This document shows, piece by piece, positions 1 through 10,674 of a DNA stretch of 64,000 nt (its first letter is position 1; each line of letters begins with the position of its first letter). The notes beneath the pieces are model-generated. The model saw only the letters and a program-made list of their open reading frames with translations, was not told the DNA's origin and searched no databases. Origin of the DNA: Lunularia cruciata (Eukaryota > Streptophyta > Marchantiopsida > Lunulariales > Lunulariaceae); NCBI GenBank assembly GCA_948567375.1, contig OX419756.1, forward strand, positions 30,084,333-30,148,332, given 5' to 3'. The translations under genes were made by a program, and so were the position numbers.

Positions 1-330
1 AAATTGTTTCCTCTCACTATCAAGAAGTTCTTGATCCCGAGTTCATTACTTTCTTCCCGCGTACTTTCTTGATTGGGCCAACTCTAAAGAAGTTTTTTAC
101 AGATTCTTCTGATCCGCTAATGCCGCCCGATACAAAGTCTCTTCTTCTTTATCTGTGTCTTTGGGTCTTTGGGTCTTTGGGTCTTGACCCAAGGTCAACT
201 TTGGGTTTTACTTCAAACTCCCGCTTCTTCTTATTTCTTCCCCAGTTAGCCCTCTTTAGGCTCTATCCACATACTTCTTCTTCCAATTTTCCTAAAACTA
301 TCCAAAAAAAATTAATTTGTGAGTACCACA
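1..330 (-). repeat. Element B1 3' LTR, first 330 bp (truncated by window edge)
   Basis: On the minus strand this starts TGTGGTACTCACA at 330, directly after a purine-rich tract, and matches the first bases of the other family B LTRs (28879, 62244 and the inverted one ending at 61111). It is the start of U3; the rest lies left of base 1. It holds a short GTCTTTGG tandem run near 156-185. No coding capacity is claimed here. Confidence 0.85.
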
Positions 331-342
331 TACCCCCTCCTC
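331..342 (-). other. Polypurine tract of element B1
   Basis: The minus strand reads GAGGAGGGGGTA immediately before the LTR start at 330. A purine run at this place is the plus-strand primer site of LTR retrotransposons. The pol stop codon overlaps its upstream edge. Confidence 0.75.
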
Positions 343-2881
343 AAATGTGAGCATCCCCGTGAACATCGACAACCGGTTCTTTATACAAAGTCGGGTCCAT
401 GGTCCAATATTTTCTAACCTTCCACCCATTTACTCGAGTGGCAAAAGGATGCCTTCCAGGTCTGCTAGGTGAATAGAGCCATTGGCATATATGTGCATAA
501 CACAGTATGGCACCATCTACCGCAAATGAAGTTTCCCTGGAAAAAATATGCGGTGATTGTCATATAACAACACCAAGTCACCTTCCTGAACAACCACATG
601 CTTGATTCTCTTATTGTGCCTGACTTTATGTTGTCCTTGGACTTCCTTTGTGGGTTGCATTGCACCGTCCCTTTTCTCTTCTAACCACATTAGTTGATGG
701 ATCCAAAGATCCTGGCTTTCTTTCTTTGACAATCACTCTTCGCAAAGAATCCGATAGGTCAGTACTTCAAATTCAACTGGTAGTATGGGATGCAATCCGT
801 ATGTCAGGAAATAAGGAGTTTGCTTGGTAGAAATCTTTTCAGTTGTTCTATATGCACACAAAGCTGTAGGTAACTTTGTGTCCCAATCGTAGGCATAACT
901 GACTGTCACCTTATTCAAAAATTTTGCACAACAATCCATTGGCCTTCTCCGTGAGTCCATTCGCTTTTGGGTTGTAAGGCGTGGTCTTCCAATGTTTAAT
1001 TTGGAAGTACTTGGTTAATGCTTCCACCATTGAGTTCAAAAAATGAGTTCCCTGATCACTGACCAATTCCAGAGGACACCAGCAACGGGAAATGATGTTT
1101 TGGAAGAAAAATTCTGCAACTATTTCCGCATCATCTCCTCGTGTTGCCTCTGCTTCTACCATCTTGGTTGCATAATCAGTGCATACCAAGATGTATCTCT
1201 TCCTTGTGACTCTAGGCACTGGTTGAATGGGACACACAAAATCAATACCCTATTTCTCAAATGGAGCCAATGGAAAATTTGGTTTCAAAGGCCACTAGGA
1301 AGTCACCGTCGGTTTCCCTATTTTTTGATAGGCATCACAACTTCAAATATGGGCATAAGTATCTTTATACATTGTAGGCCACCAATACCCTGCTGAAAGG
1401 ATTTTCTTCACCGTATTTTTCAGGGCATAGTGTCCTCCTGATACTTTAGAGTGTAAGGATTCAATGACTCCTCCAACTTTGTATGCCTCCAAACATCTCC
1501 GAAGTACTTCATCTTTGCCCATCTTAAACAAAATGTTGTGTTTTAATTGGTATGGTCCCACCTTCCGGAGGAAGACTGCACTCTGCTCCGGGTCCAGCCC
1601 CTCAGGACAATGACATGTATGCATATAGTGATATTCGGCCGCATACCTTGTACTTAATAGCCATCAGATGATATAGCTCTTCATCAGGAAACCGATCATC
1701 GACTTCCAAGTCTTGGTCTTGAGTTTCTAACCTAGATAAGAAGTCCGCATTCAAATGCAAAGCTCCTTTCCTTACTTGTACAATGTATGTGAATTCTTGT
1801 AACAACAAGATCCATCTTGCAATTCCACTAGACAAATCTGCCTTCTTGACCAAATGTTGCAATGCATAATGGTCAACATAGAAGACAAACTTGTATCCCA
1901 GCATGTAGTGGTGAAATTTCTTACAGGCATACACCATTCCAAGTGCTTCTTGTTCAATCATCAAATAGTTCTTTTATAAGACTGGTAATTGTTGGCTGGC
2001 ATAATAAACCGGATAGTCCTTCTTCTTCTTGTCCTTTTGACTTAAGACAACTCTGATTGCCATGGATGAGGTGTCCACATACACATGAAAAGGGACGTCC
2101 CAATTTAGGGCCCTCATGACTACGGCTTCAACCAGTTTCCGCTTCAATACTTGGAAAGCATCTTCTTGTGCGGCTTCCCACAAGTAGTCTTTGGACTTCT
2201 TCAACAGCTTTGTAAGGGGTGCAACAAGCACCACATAGTTTGACACAAAGTGTTTGTAGTATCTGACATGTCCTAAGAAGGCTCTCAGCTCTTGGATATT
2301 CATTGGGGATTCCAAAGCTGAGATTACTTTAACCTTCTCAACATTGACTTCAATACCTTGGCTTGACACCCGATGCTCCATGAGAATTCCTTCCTTCATT
2401 GCAAAGAAGCAATTCTCCGGGGTGTAATTACAAACCGACTAAATGACATCTTTCAAAAGTTTGGCAAAGGTAATCCAAATGTACATCTCTTTGCCCAAAT
2501 GCACAAAAATCATCAATGAAGACTTTCACAAATTTGCATAGAAAATCCTTGAAGATTGCATTCATCATCCATTGGAAAGTAGCAAGAGCATTACACAACC
2601 CAAAGGGCATTTGATTGTAAGAAAAAGTGCCCCAATTGGTGGTGAATGTAGTTTTATCCTTATCCTCTTCTTGGATAGAAACTTGATTGTACCCTAAAAA
2701 TCCATCGAGAAAATTGTTACAAGGGTGACCAGCTACTTGGTCCAAAATTGTATTTGTAAAAGGCAAAGGATGATGATCCTTCCTTGTCATTGCGTTCAAC
2801 TTGCAAAAATCTTGGCACACTCGGATCTTTCCCATCTTCTTCTCTGGAATGATGACAATGGGAGAAACCTACTCACTGCTC
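341..2881 (-). pseudogene. B1 pol, 3' part: RT palm/thumb, RNase H, integrase
   Basis: This is the downstream third of the B1 polyprotein on the minus strand, from the point where A1 is inserted (2881) to a TGA at 341-343. RT motifs are visible in order: RVCQDFCKLN near 2820, MPFGLCNA near 2610, and the catalytic segment VFIDDFCAFG near 2530-2500. RNase H follows (YVDTSSMAI, then EALGMVYACKKFHHY). The integrase has SDQGTHF near 1050 and a Glu in the LTEKANG segment near 965. The FIDDF form of the catalytic box, not YVDD, resembles the non-chromodomain Tat/Athila-type clade. The frame is broken at several places (near 2400-2430, 1970 and 1610), so it is a pseudogene. No room for an env-like ORF exists between its stop and the LTR. 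Confidence 0.85.
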
Positions 2882-3558
2882 TGTAACACCCATTTGTGCA
2901 TGTGTGTGGCATTTTGATATTTAGCTTGGTATTATAAGTACTTAAGAGATATTATTTATAGAGTTAAAGGATGGTTCTATATTAGTCATGGTTAGCTAAA
3001 GTTAGTCATAGCTAAGATAGAGTGGACCTTACTTTAGAGGAAGTAGAAAAGATGAGCACCACTATTTTGGATTTTAGTGTGTTGACTTGGTATTATTCCT
3101 AGGTGTTTGGCTTTGGGGAAAGAGTTGAGAACTCTTGGGCCCGCAAGCCTTTTTGTTTTGGATTCTTCTTTAGTCCAAGGATAGCCCATGTGAAGGAATC
3201 CTTGCTTTAGTGGTTGGGTCAAGATAAGGGGAATATGCCCATGTGAATGGATATTCCTTTCTACTTTTTGACTTTACTTGACTTTTAGTCTAGTAACTTG
3301 AGTTACTACGGTAATTAGTAACTTTGGTACGTAACTATTTCACAAGTATATAAACAAGGGGTGAGGAGGTACTCATCATCCTTTCATTTGCAACTATCTC
3401 TCTCTCATTGAGTTCTCTAGTGAGCAATGTCTTGAGTCTTGGAGTGTTAGCCTTGGAGGAGTATGATGGAGTTGGGGTTCCTTGCCTTCTTAGTCCATGG
3501 TGCGCTACCATAATAGCCATCAGAGGTTCATCCTGAGTGAGAGACAGGCCGGCTCACA
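2882..3558 (+). repeat. A1 5' LTR (677 bp)
   Basis: Starts TGTAACACCC and ends GGCTCACA. It pairs with 9998-10674. Both A1 LTRs lack a short segment containing CCACATGCTT that other A LTRs carry after AAGATAAG, which confirms that they are partners. U3 contains the palindrome AGTAACTTGAGTTACT about 60 bp upstream of the TATA box. Confidence 0.95.
3347..3354 (+). promoter_or_regulatory. TATA box of A1 5' LTR
   Basis: TATATAAA, preceded by TTTCACAAG and followed by a CT-rich stretch. The same octamer stands at the same place in the other family A LTRs. It is the likely core promoter dividing U3 from R. Confidence 0.65.
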
Positions 3559-3562
3559 TTTT

Positions 3563-3580
3563 TGGTTCTGTTGCCGGGAC
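3563..3580 (+). other. Primer-binding site of A1
   Basis: TGGTTCTGTTGCCGGGAC starts 4 bases after the LTR end. Copies A2 and A3 read TGGTTCCGTTGCCGAGA. It is related to the TGGCGCCGTTGCCGGGGA-type sites that use tRNA-Asp, but the match is not exact, so the primer tRNA is uncertain. Confidence 0.7.
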
Positions 3581-3599
3581 CTCTCTAGAAGGCAAGATA

Positions 3600-3722
3600 A
3601 TGTTCCGCGTCCAATTCTACATTAGGCAAAAGGAGGCTATGAGAGCTCACTTGGAGAGAACATTAGGAGAGGAGAGGGCTGAACTTATGTTAGAGAACAA
3701 GATCCATTTTTATACCCTGTAG
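3600..3722 (+). pseudogene. Short leader ORF just after the PBS (family A)
   Basis: An ATG at 3600 opens a frame starting MFRVQFYIRQKEAMRAH that stops at 3722. The inverted copy near 17400-17240 carries a longer version ending in ILYILYT, so A1 is probably frameshifted by one lost base near 3703. A2 has a stop ten codons in and A3 is frameshifted. The product is rich in charged residues and not recognised. It may be only leader sequence. Confidence 0.3.
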
Positions 3723-4417
3723 TTCATTATGATGTCTTTGAGGTGATTTTGTACATCTTGTACACATGAGAGGAATTGGAGAGATTGTGTGAGGTGGATT
3801 GCAAATTTTGGGGATTAAGGTGATTTTGGGCAAAATCTCAAGTTTGAGATCTGGACTTGAGATTTCTACACATGATAGCTTGGGTTATCTTTCAGTTAGC
3901 ACACTTGAAATTATTGTGAGAGCTTCTATGCGCACTGGGCTAGAATTTTTGAAAGTTGATAGGGTAAAGTGCTCCCGCAACTGCATGCTCTCTGGAAAAT
4001 TGTACAGAGTCTGTCATTTCTTCAATTTTCAGTGAATTGTCCTCAAAATTTCCAAGACAATTTAGTCCATTGTATTCCACCTGTTGCCACAAAAATCAGA
4101 GAGAGATCGTTTTTGCGCAAGGCGTTATGAGTTTTTGAAGTGAGGGGGGTGGTTTTCAGACCAAATCTGAAATATGGGTGCTGAATAGAAAGGTGCCTAG
4201 GCCAAATGGCTTGATGAAAAGATCTGAAAGTTTGCAGGGAGGGACGTCCTGGAGTTGTGATCAAGTGTGGAAAATTTCAGAGAACTGTGACATATTGGTT
4301 GGGAGATTTGAGGGACATTGTGAGGAAGGGTCAATTCTGTAGAGTGGAGATCTCATGCATGAGAAGTTTGAGATCAACAAAAAGCACGTTTGAGTGTTTA
4401 GATTCATCTTGGGGAAC
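3723..4417 (+). other. A1 untranslated leader
   Basis: About 0.7 kb between the short leader ORF and ORF0. It aligns with 13560-14262 in A2 and 46900-47517 in A3, with scattered stops in all frames. The open stretches in it begin at TTG or GTG rather than ATG and are not conserved, so I do not call a gene. It may hold packaging or translation signals. Confidence 0.5.
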
Positions 4418-4891
4418 ATGGAGGGTCATCAAGAGTGAAAATTGAGATTATGCAAGGTTCCCCAAGGGTTTGAGGTGATTTTAGGGGTGGATTTGAGGAA
4501 AAGAGAGTTTACAATAGAATTTGAAGAGAGTGTTGAGAGGATCCAAAAACCTACACCACCTGGAGGAAAGAGTGAGTCTAAGTGCTTTCTATGTGGAGAG
4601 AAGGGACATAAGGCAAGTTCATGTCCATTGACCTTTGAGAGCAAGAGATTGAGGGAAAGGAGAGGTTTACTTGACTTGGGTTTGCATGTTGGACCTTCTT
4701 CACCAAGATTGGGAGGGAGAAGATCTAAGACCAAGGAGTTGTGTGAGGTTTGTGGAGTTGAAGGACTTCCAAAAGGACATGAGTGTAGTGGAGTAAAAGC
4801 ACTTTTGGAGACTTTGGTGAAGGATCTTGGAGAGAGTCTTAGTACAGCTACAGAAATACTACCACCTTCATCAGCTAGTTCTCAAGATTAG
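4418..4891 (+). pseudogene. ORF0, zinc-knuckle leader protein of A1
   Basis: A 157-codon frame lies between leader and gag, in the same place in A1, A2 and A3. It starts with ATG at 4418 but has TGA at codon 7 (4436-4438) where A3 has TGG. The rest is open to the TAG at 4889. The middle holds a CX2CX4HX4C knuckle (CFLCGEKGHKASSC) and then a second Cys/His cluster (CEVCGVEGLPKGHEC). The N-terminal part is charged and the C-terminal part is Ser-rich. It is separate from the gag knuckle further down. I do not recognise the family. A role in binding RNA or DNA is an inference from the knuckle alone. Confidence 0.6.
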
Positions 4892-5126
4892 TGATGGAGA
4901 TAATCTTTCAACTTATGGATAAACTATCCATGAGAGTTAGATTAATATGCACTCTAGGATTTGATGTTGCTATAGAAATCTTGGAGCAACCTGAACCTTT
5001 TGTGTTCCCTAGAGTGGATTATTCTCAGATGGTGTTAGTCATCTATATACTCTATTAGTAATAGAGTGAGAGAAAAGAAAAGAGAAAAAGAAAATTGAGA
5101 GAAAAGAAAGATAGTGAGGGGTTAAG

Positions 5127-6742
5127 ATGGGGAAACTTCCGGTTTTCTTTGGCAAGGATGGAGAAGATGTGGAGGCCTTTGTGAGAGACTTCAAGAGAGC
5201 TTGCATAGGAAACAATGAGAGGAGGAAGAATAATGGGCCTCATTATTACCAGATTTCTTTGAGGATGCAGCACTTACATGGTATGAGTCAGAATACCAAA
5301 AGAGAGAGAGGAGAGAGGGGGAAGAGGAGTCTTGGGAGACTTTGACTTCAACACTCATTGAGAACTTTCTTCCTGATGAGAGTTATGAGAGATTGATGAG
5401 TGAGGTTACATTTCTCAAGCAAGGAGATGGAGAGAAAGTGAGGGTCTATGTGGAAAGAGTGGAAAAGTTGGAGTCCAGATTTCGCATAGTGTTGAGGAAG
5501 GGTGGGGATGATGTGGAGACTACAATGATTGGCATAGGGGCCATGCTCACCAAGAATTTTGTGGGAGGATTGAGACCACAAATTAGAAGCAAGGTGAGAT
5601 ATGAGAAACCTTCTTCCAAGGTTGAAGCTATCAAGATCGCAATTTGTATGGAGGAGAGTTTGGAAGGGGATGAGAGTGATTTGGTGGTGAAGGAGGTTGT
5701 GCATCCTCCTCAAGGCTACAAGTATGGTGGAACTTCTGATACTTTGGTGACAAGGGTTGCACCACAAGTAGAAGTTGCTCCAGTTCTTGGACCTCCACCA
5801 AAAGATCCACTCCAAACCATCACAGAACAACTTGCGGATCTCAAGATCAATGTGGTGCAACTATGGGAGAAGAGAGAGGTGGATCAGAATGTAGGGAGAG
5901 GGCCTAGGAGTTATGGAAACTATCCATATAGAGGAGGCCAACCAGCCAACAATTTCAATGATAGAAATTGTTTTGGTTGTGGAGGAAGAGGCCATATCCA
6001 AAGGAATTGCCCAAATTCCACTTACCATGGAGGAAGGGGTTATGAGGGAGCCAATAGAGGGAAAGAGGGAGGTAGTGAAACCCAAGGGGCTCCTAATCCC
6101 AACAAAGGTAAGGGGATAGCATACATAGATGTGGTAGAGAGCAAGTATGAGAAGGGAGAGTGCTCAAACTCCAAGGGTCTTAATTTGGAGCTTTTGGCAC
6201 AAGAGAAGAAGAGAGCTCGTTTTGCAGAGGATGTTCACTCTTCTCAAGGATTTACTTCAAGCAAGGATACTCCTATATCTACTAGGAGCACTTGCACCTC
6301 AACACCATCAACAAAAAAGACTCCAAGGAAGAAGTTGGGGATGGAGAACTTCTTGATCTCAAAGCAACAATGGAACTACAATGTGTTGGAGGATGTTGGT
6401 AGTCACAAGGCTAACATCACAGTGGGCCAATTAATTGCTTTGAACCCTACCTTGAGAAAGGAGCTTAGAGGTGGTTTGAGTTCTACAAGGAGCAAGAAGA
6501 AGAAGAAGGCAAAAGTTCCAGTATCAATGGGGGTGGTGGATGCCAAGCCAGCACCATGCGAAGCTTGTGAATATGCCTCCAAGATTGATGTGAGAGTGAA
6601 TGGTCACAACATCAAGGATGCATTGGTTGATGGAGGATCAGCGGTGAATGCCATGTCAGAAAGGTTGATGAAGAAGTTGGGTATGATACCCTCAAGACCT
6701 TCAATATTTGTGGTGAGCATGGCAAACAAGCAACAAGTTTGA
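5127..6742 (+). pseudogene. A1 gag and start of protease
   Basis: ATG at 5127 opens MGKLPVFFGKDGEDVEAF, the start of the capsid-type gag region. A one-base loss near 5231, compared with A2, shifts the frame; from about 5260 onward the proper frame is open again. The gag knuckle is CFGCGGRGHIQRNC near 5970-6010. A basic, Ser/Thr-rich linker follows, then the aspartic protease with VDGGSAVNAMS, its catalytic Asp codon at 6629-6631. The frame ends at TGA 6740-6742; A2 has CGA (Arg) there, so this is a CpG-type change. Gag would form the particle and the knuckle bind the genomic RNA. The sequence continues in frame into RT. Confidence 0.88.
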
Positions 6743-9313
6743 CCAGTAGGGGTGATGGATAAAGTGGTAGTTTCAGTTATGGGAGTTCAAAATCTCATGA
6801 CTTTCCAAGTTTTGAAGGATTCAAGCTATGACTTACTTCTTGGGAGGCCATGGTTGAGAGCAGCACGCACAACTGATCGATGGTACAAAAGGTACTTGAG
6901 GATTGGGCCATCAAACCATAGAGTCATTGTTCCTGTGACTAACACCACCAACACTTCACATTCAGATACACCATCTTCTGATTATTGGGAATCAGATTCT
7001 GAAGAAGGAGCTTCAGGTGTGGACACAAGCATGGAAGAGGAGACTTCCACGGAGGAGGATGAATCTGAATCTGATTCAGATGTGTATCCTTTGTGTGCTA
7101 TGGATTTTGCACCTAAGCCAGAGGTTTTGAAGGACCCAGAATCACCATTGACACTTGAGGAGGTAGAGAGAAGGTTATCTACCCTCAAGTATAGCCCAAA
7201 TGTTACCAAGGAGGAGAAGGTGAGATTTGAGGAGATTTTCCGCAAGTTCATCCATGTGTTTGCTTTTAGTTACAAGGATTTGAAGGAAGTCACCTTGGAC
7301 GAGCACAAGATAGAGGTGGAGTCACATGCAAGACCAATCCGCCAAAAGCAACGTTGCATTAGCCCACCAATATCTTTGGTTGTGAAGGAGGAGATTGATA
7401 AGCTCAAGGAGGCTGGATTTATCTTTGAGGTGGAGAATTCAGAATGGGTGTCTCCAATTGTCATTGTGAAGAAAAAGAATGGCAAGCTTCGGGTATGTGT
7501 GGATTACAAGAAGCTCAATGCTGTTACCAAGAAGGACTACTACCCACTGCCATTCATTGATGAGATCTTGGAGGAGGTTGCAGGTCATGAGAGGTACAGT
7601 TTTGGAGATGGTTATAGTGGATATAACCAAATCAAGATTGCACCAGAGCATCAACAACTCACCACATTCACCACACCTTGGGGAACTTACGCTTTCAAGG
7701 TCATGCCTTTTGGGCTTTGCAATGCTCCAGCCACATTCCAACGGTTCATGAACAAGGTATTTAAACCTTTCATTGGGAAATTTGTGAGAGATTTCATTGA
7801 TGACTTTTGTGTCTATGGGAGCAAGGAGGAGCACTTTGAGCACCTAATCAAAGTCTTGCAACGCTTGGATGAGGCAAATGCATCACTCAACCCAGAGAAG
7901 TGCATTTTTGGATGTGAAGAAGGTCTACTTTTGGGGCATATCATCTCCAAGGATGGAAGAGCAGTTGATCCTGAGAAGGTGAGGAAAATCTCAGACCTTC
8001 CATTCCCTTCAAGCTTGACAAAGTTACGCCAATTCTTGGGGATGGTTGGGTACTATAGGAGGTTCATCTTCTCATTTTCCAACAAGGCTTATGCATTGAC
8101 CATCTACATGAAGAAGGGTGTAGATTACATGGTGATTTTGGAAGACAAGGAGGCTCTCAAAGCTTTTGAGGAGCTCAAGCAATCCCTTGTTGTAGCTCCA
8201 ATTCTTGCTAAACCTGATTGGAGTAAACCTTTCATCCTCTACATTGATGCTTCTAATGTAGCGATAGGATGCACTCTTAGTCAATTAGACCAAGATGGGC
8301 ATGATCATCCAATAGCTTATGCTAGTAGGCAGATGGTTTCAGCAGAGAAGAACTACTCTGTCACGGAGAGAGAAGGGTTGGCAGTGATCTTTGGTCTCAA
8401 GAAGTTTAGACACTACTTGATTGGAGGGAAAGCCACCATTGTCACGGATCACAAGGCTTTGAAGTACATCTTCAACAAGCCTAATGTTGAAGGGAGACAA
8501 GCAAGGTGGATGATACTCTTGTCTGAGTATGACTACACCATTGAAGATAGGCCAGGAAAGAAACATGCAAATGCTGATTTATTATCTAGAGCCTATGATC
8601 ATGATGGAGATGAGCCAGTGGATGATTCCTTCCCGGATGAGGAGCTCATGACAATCTCAGTCACTCAAGAGGTTCCAATGGAGTACAAGGAGATTGTGGA
8701 TTTTGTGACAAAAGGTAACTATCCAGAAGGGATGCATGCTAGGGAGAGGAAGGCCCTTGCAGCAAGATCTAGACCTTACACAATGGTGGAGGATATTCTT
8801 TTTCACCAAGGAGCAGATGGTCTACTTCGAAGAGCAGTGGGTAAGGAAGAGTCTATCTTACTCATAAAGGAGTTTCATGAAGGTTTAGTATGTGGAGGAC
8901 ACTTTGCAGGAAAGGTGACTGCTTTCAAGATTCTAGATGCAGGTTACCATTGGAGAGGGATTTTCAAGGATTGTCTTGATTATTGCAAAACTTGTCATGT
9001 TTGTCAAGCTTTTGCTAGAAAGTCTACATCCACTCCACCACTTAGATCAATTCCATTGCTAGGACCTTTTGAGAAGTGGGGAATTGATTTTGTAGGTCCT
9101 CTCAATAGAACCCCAAGGAACAATCGGTACATTGTGGTAGTTACTGATTACCTTACCAAGTGGGTTGAGGCTAGACAATTGAGGGACAAGAATGAAGATG
9201 AAGTGGGTAGATTTCTTTATGAATGCATTATCACTAGGTTTGGATGCCCTTTGGAGTTGGTTTCTGATAGAGGAGGAGAGTTTACAGGAAGCATTACTAC
9301 AGCCATGCTATGA
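6743..9313 (+). pseudogene. A1 pol: protease end, RT, RNase H, integrase core
   Basis: This 857-codon open stretch is in frame with the gag end before it. It begins with the C-terminal part of the protease (LLLGRPWLR near 6835-6860) and an acidic linker. RT motifs: WVSPIVIVKKKNGKLRVCVDY near 7446, MPFGLCNAPATF near 7703, catalytic FIDDF at 7793-7807. RNase H begins YIDASNVAIG near 8240. Integrase has the HHCC finger (GHFAG...CKTCHVCQ, about 8898-9006), the first Asp in GIDFVGPL near 9082 and the second in SDRGGEF near 9267. It stops at TGA 9311-9313, between the second Asp and the catalytic Glu. The same TGA occurs in A3 and A4. Confidence 0.9.
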
Positions 9314-9949
9314 TATTTCTCTATCACACATAGAGTAACTACATCCTATAAGCCAAATTCCAATGGCTTGGCAGAGAGAACCAATCAGACCTTGTGCATG
9401 ATGTTGGCCAAAGATGCAGAAATGGAGGGGGCTAAACATCATTGGGACAAGAGGATTCATGCAGTTTTGTGGGAGTATAGGACAACCATGAAGACTTCCA
9501 CCGGATATTCTCCATTCCAATTGGTGTATGGTATTGAGTCTACCTTACCTATTCACTTTGATCTTCCTACCTTCCAAAGCATTCATAGGAGATTGAAGAA
9601 AGCACAAGGAAGTGATGCAGAGAAGTCAAGGAAGGATCAACTCATGGAGTTGGAAGAGGCAAGAGCAGTTGCTATGGTTCGAGTGGAGCAAGCCCAAAGG
9701 AAACAAAAGGAGAGCTATGACAAGAGGCAAGGCAAGAAGAAGGTGGAGCCTTTCAAAGAAGGTGATTGGGTAATGTTGTTTGATTCCATTCGATTCAAGA
9801 GAGTGCAAAAGAAGTTTTTGCCTAAGTACTTTGGACCTTTCATAGTAGAGAAGGTGTGGGGCAATTACACCTATGATCTCAAGGAGTTGGGAGGAAGACA
9901 CTTTGATAGGATTAACCATGATAAGTTGAAGATGTACCATAGAAGGTAG
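9314..9949 (+). pseudogene. A1 integrase C-terminal part
   Basis: The frame continues unchanged after the TGA at 9311, so reading through it would give a whole integrase. It contains the catalytic Glu in LAERTNQ near 9374, a long helical region (EARAVAMVRVEQAQRKQKE) and the DNA-binding end with KYFGPFIVEKVWG, a GPF/Y-like motif near 9830. The stop is TAG at 9947-9949, 48 bases before the LTR. There is no chromodomain and no env-like ORF after it. Confidence 0.85.
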
Positions 9950-9983
9950 AGAGACCTTCACTTTGAGGACAAAGTGAAAACTT

Positions 9984-9997
9984 AGTCCGGGGGTAAA
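9984..9997 (+). other. Polypurine tract of A1
   Basis: AGTCCGGGGGTAAA directly precedes the 3' LTR at 9998. The same tract is seen at 55817-55830 (A3, with TGGGGGTAAA) and, inverted and altered, at 36434 (A4). Confidence 0.75.
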
Positions 9998-10674
9998 TGT
10001 AACACCCATTTGTGCATGTGTGTGGTATTGTGATATTTAGCTTGGTATTACAAGTACTTAAGAGATATTATTTATAGAGTTAAAGGATGGTTCTATATTA
10101 GTCATGGTTAGCTAAAGTTAGTCATAGCTAAGATAGAGTGGACCTTACTTTAGAGGAAGTAGAAAAGATGAGCACCACTATTTTGGATTTTAGTGTGTTG
10201 ACTTGGTATTATTCCTAGGTGTTTGGCTTTGGGGAAAGAGTTGAGAACTCTTGGGCCCGCAAGCCTTTTTGTTTTGGATTCTTCTTTAGTCCAAGGATAG
10301 CCCATGTGAAGGAATCCTTGCTTTAGTGGTTGGGTCAAGATAAGGGGAATATGCCCATGTGAATGGATATTCCTTTCTACTTTTTGACTTTACTTGACTT
10401 TTAGTCTAGTAACTTGAGTTACTACGGTAATTAGTAACTTTGGTACGTAACTATTTCACAAGTATATAAACAAGGGGTGAGGAGGTACTCATCATCCTTT
10501 CATTTGCAACTATCTCTCTCTCATTGAGTTCTCTAGTGAGCAATGTCTTGAGTCTTGGAGTGTTAGCCTTGGAGGAGTATGATGGAGTTGGGGTTCCTTG
10601 CCTTCTTAGTCCATGGTGCGCTACCATAATAGCCATCAGAGGTTCATCTTGAGTGAGAGACAGGCCGGCTCATA
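9998..10674 (+). repeat. A1 3' LTR (677 bp)
   Basis: Partner of 2882-3558. It ends CATA rather than CACA; the TSD GCTC follows at 10675-10678, after which the B1 RT sequence resumes. Confidence 0.94.

Larger units (their letters stand above)
2882..10674 (+). mobile_element. Element A1: nearly complete family A Ty3/gypsy retrotransposon (7.8 kb)
   Basis: It consists of two 677-bp LTRs, a PBS, a leader with ORF0, one gag-pol region and a polypurine tract. The LTRs differ at about five positions by eye (near 1%), so the insertion is young. It lies in the RT region of B1. Comparison with the uninterrupted B2 sequence near 26355 gives a 4-bp target duplication, GCTC at 2878-2881 and 10675-10678. 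The 3' LTR ends CATA instead of CACA, probably a C-to-T change. Gag-pol carries one small frameshift and two TGA stops, so the copy is not autonomous. Confidence 0.93.

Noticed and set aside
156..190. GTCTTTGG tandem run as a microsatellite of interest
   Set aside because: Only about three short units; other B LTRs have the same motif dispersed (for example near 37440-37530).
3799..4035. A 78-codon leader ORF seen in A1 and A2 and shorter in A3
   Set aside because: It begins at TTG, has no ATG, and varies in length; it is better treated as leader sequence.
4429..4734. A minus-strand ORF opposite ORF0, open in three copies
   Set aside because: Its openness follows from codon composition of the conserved sense frame; no start context or motif supports it.
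5348..5860. A 170-codon minus-strand ORF opposite gag of A1
   Set aside because: It is a shadow of the gag frame; it has no recognisable motif and is broken in A2 and A3.
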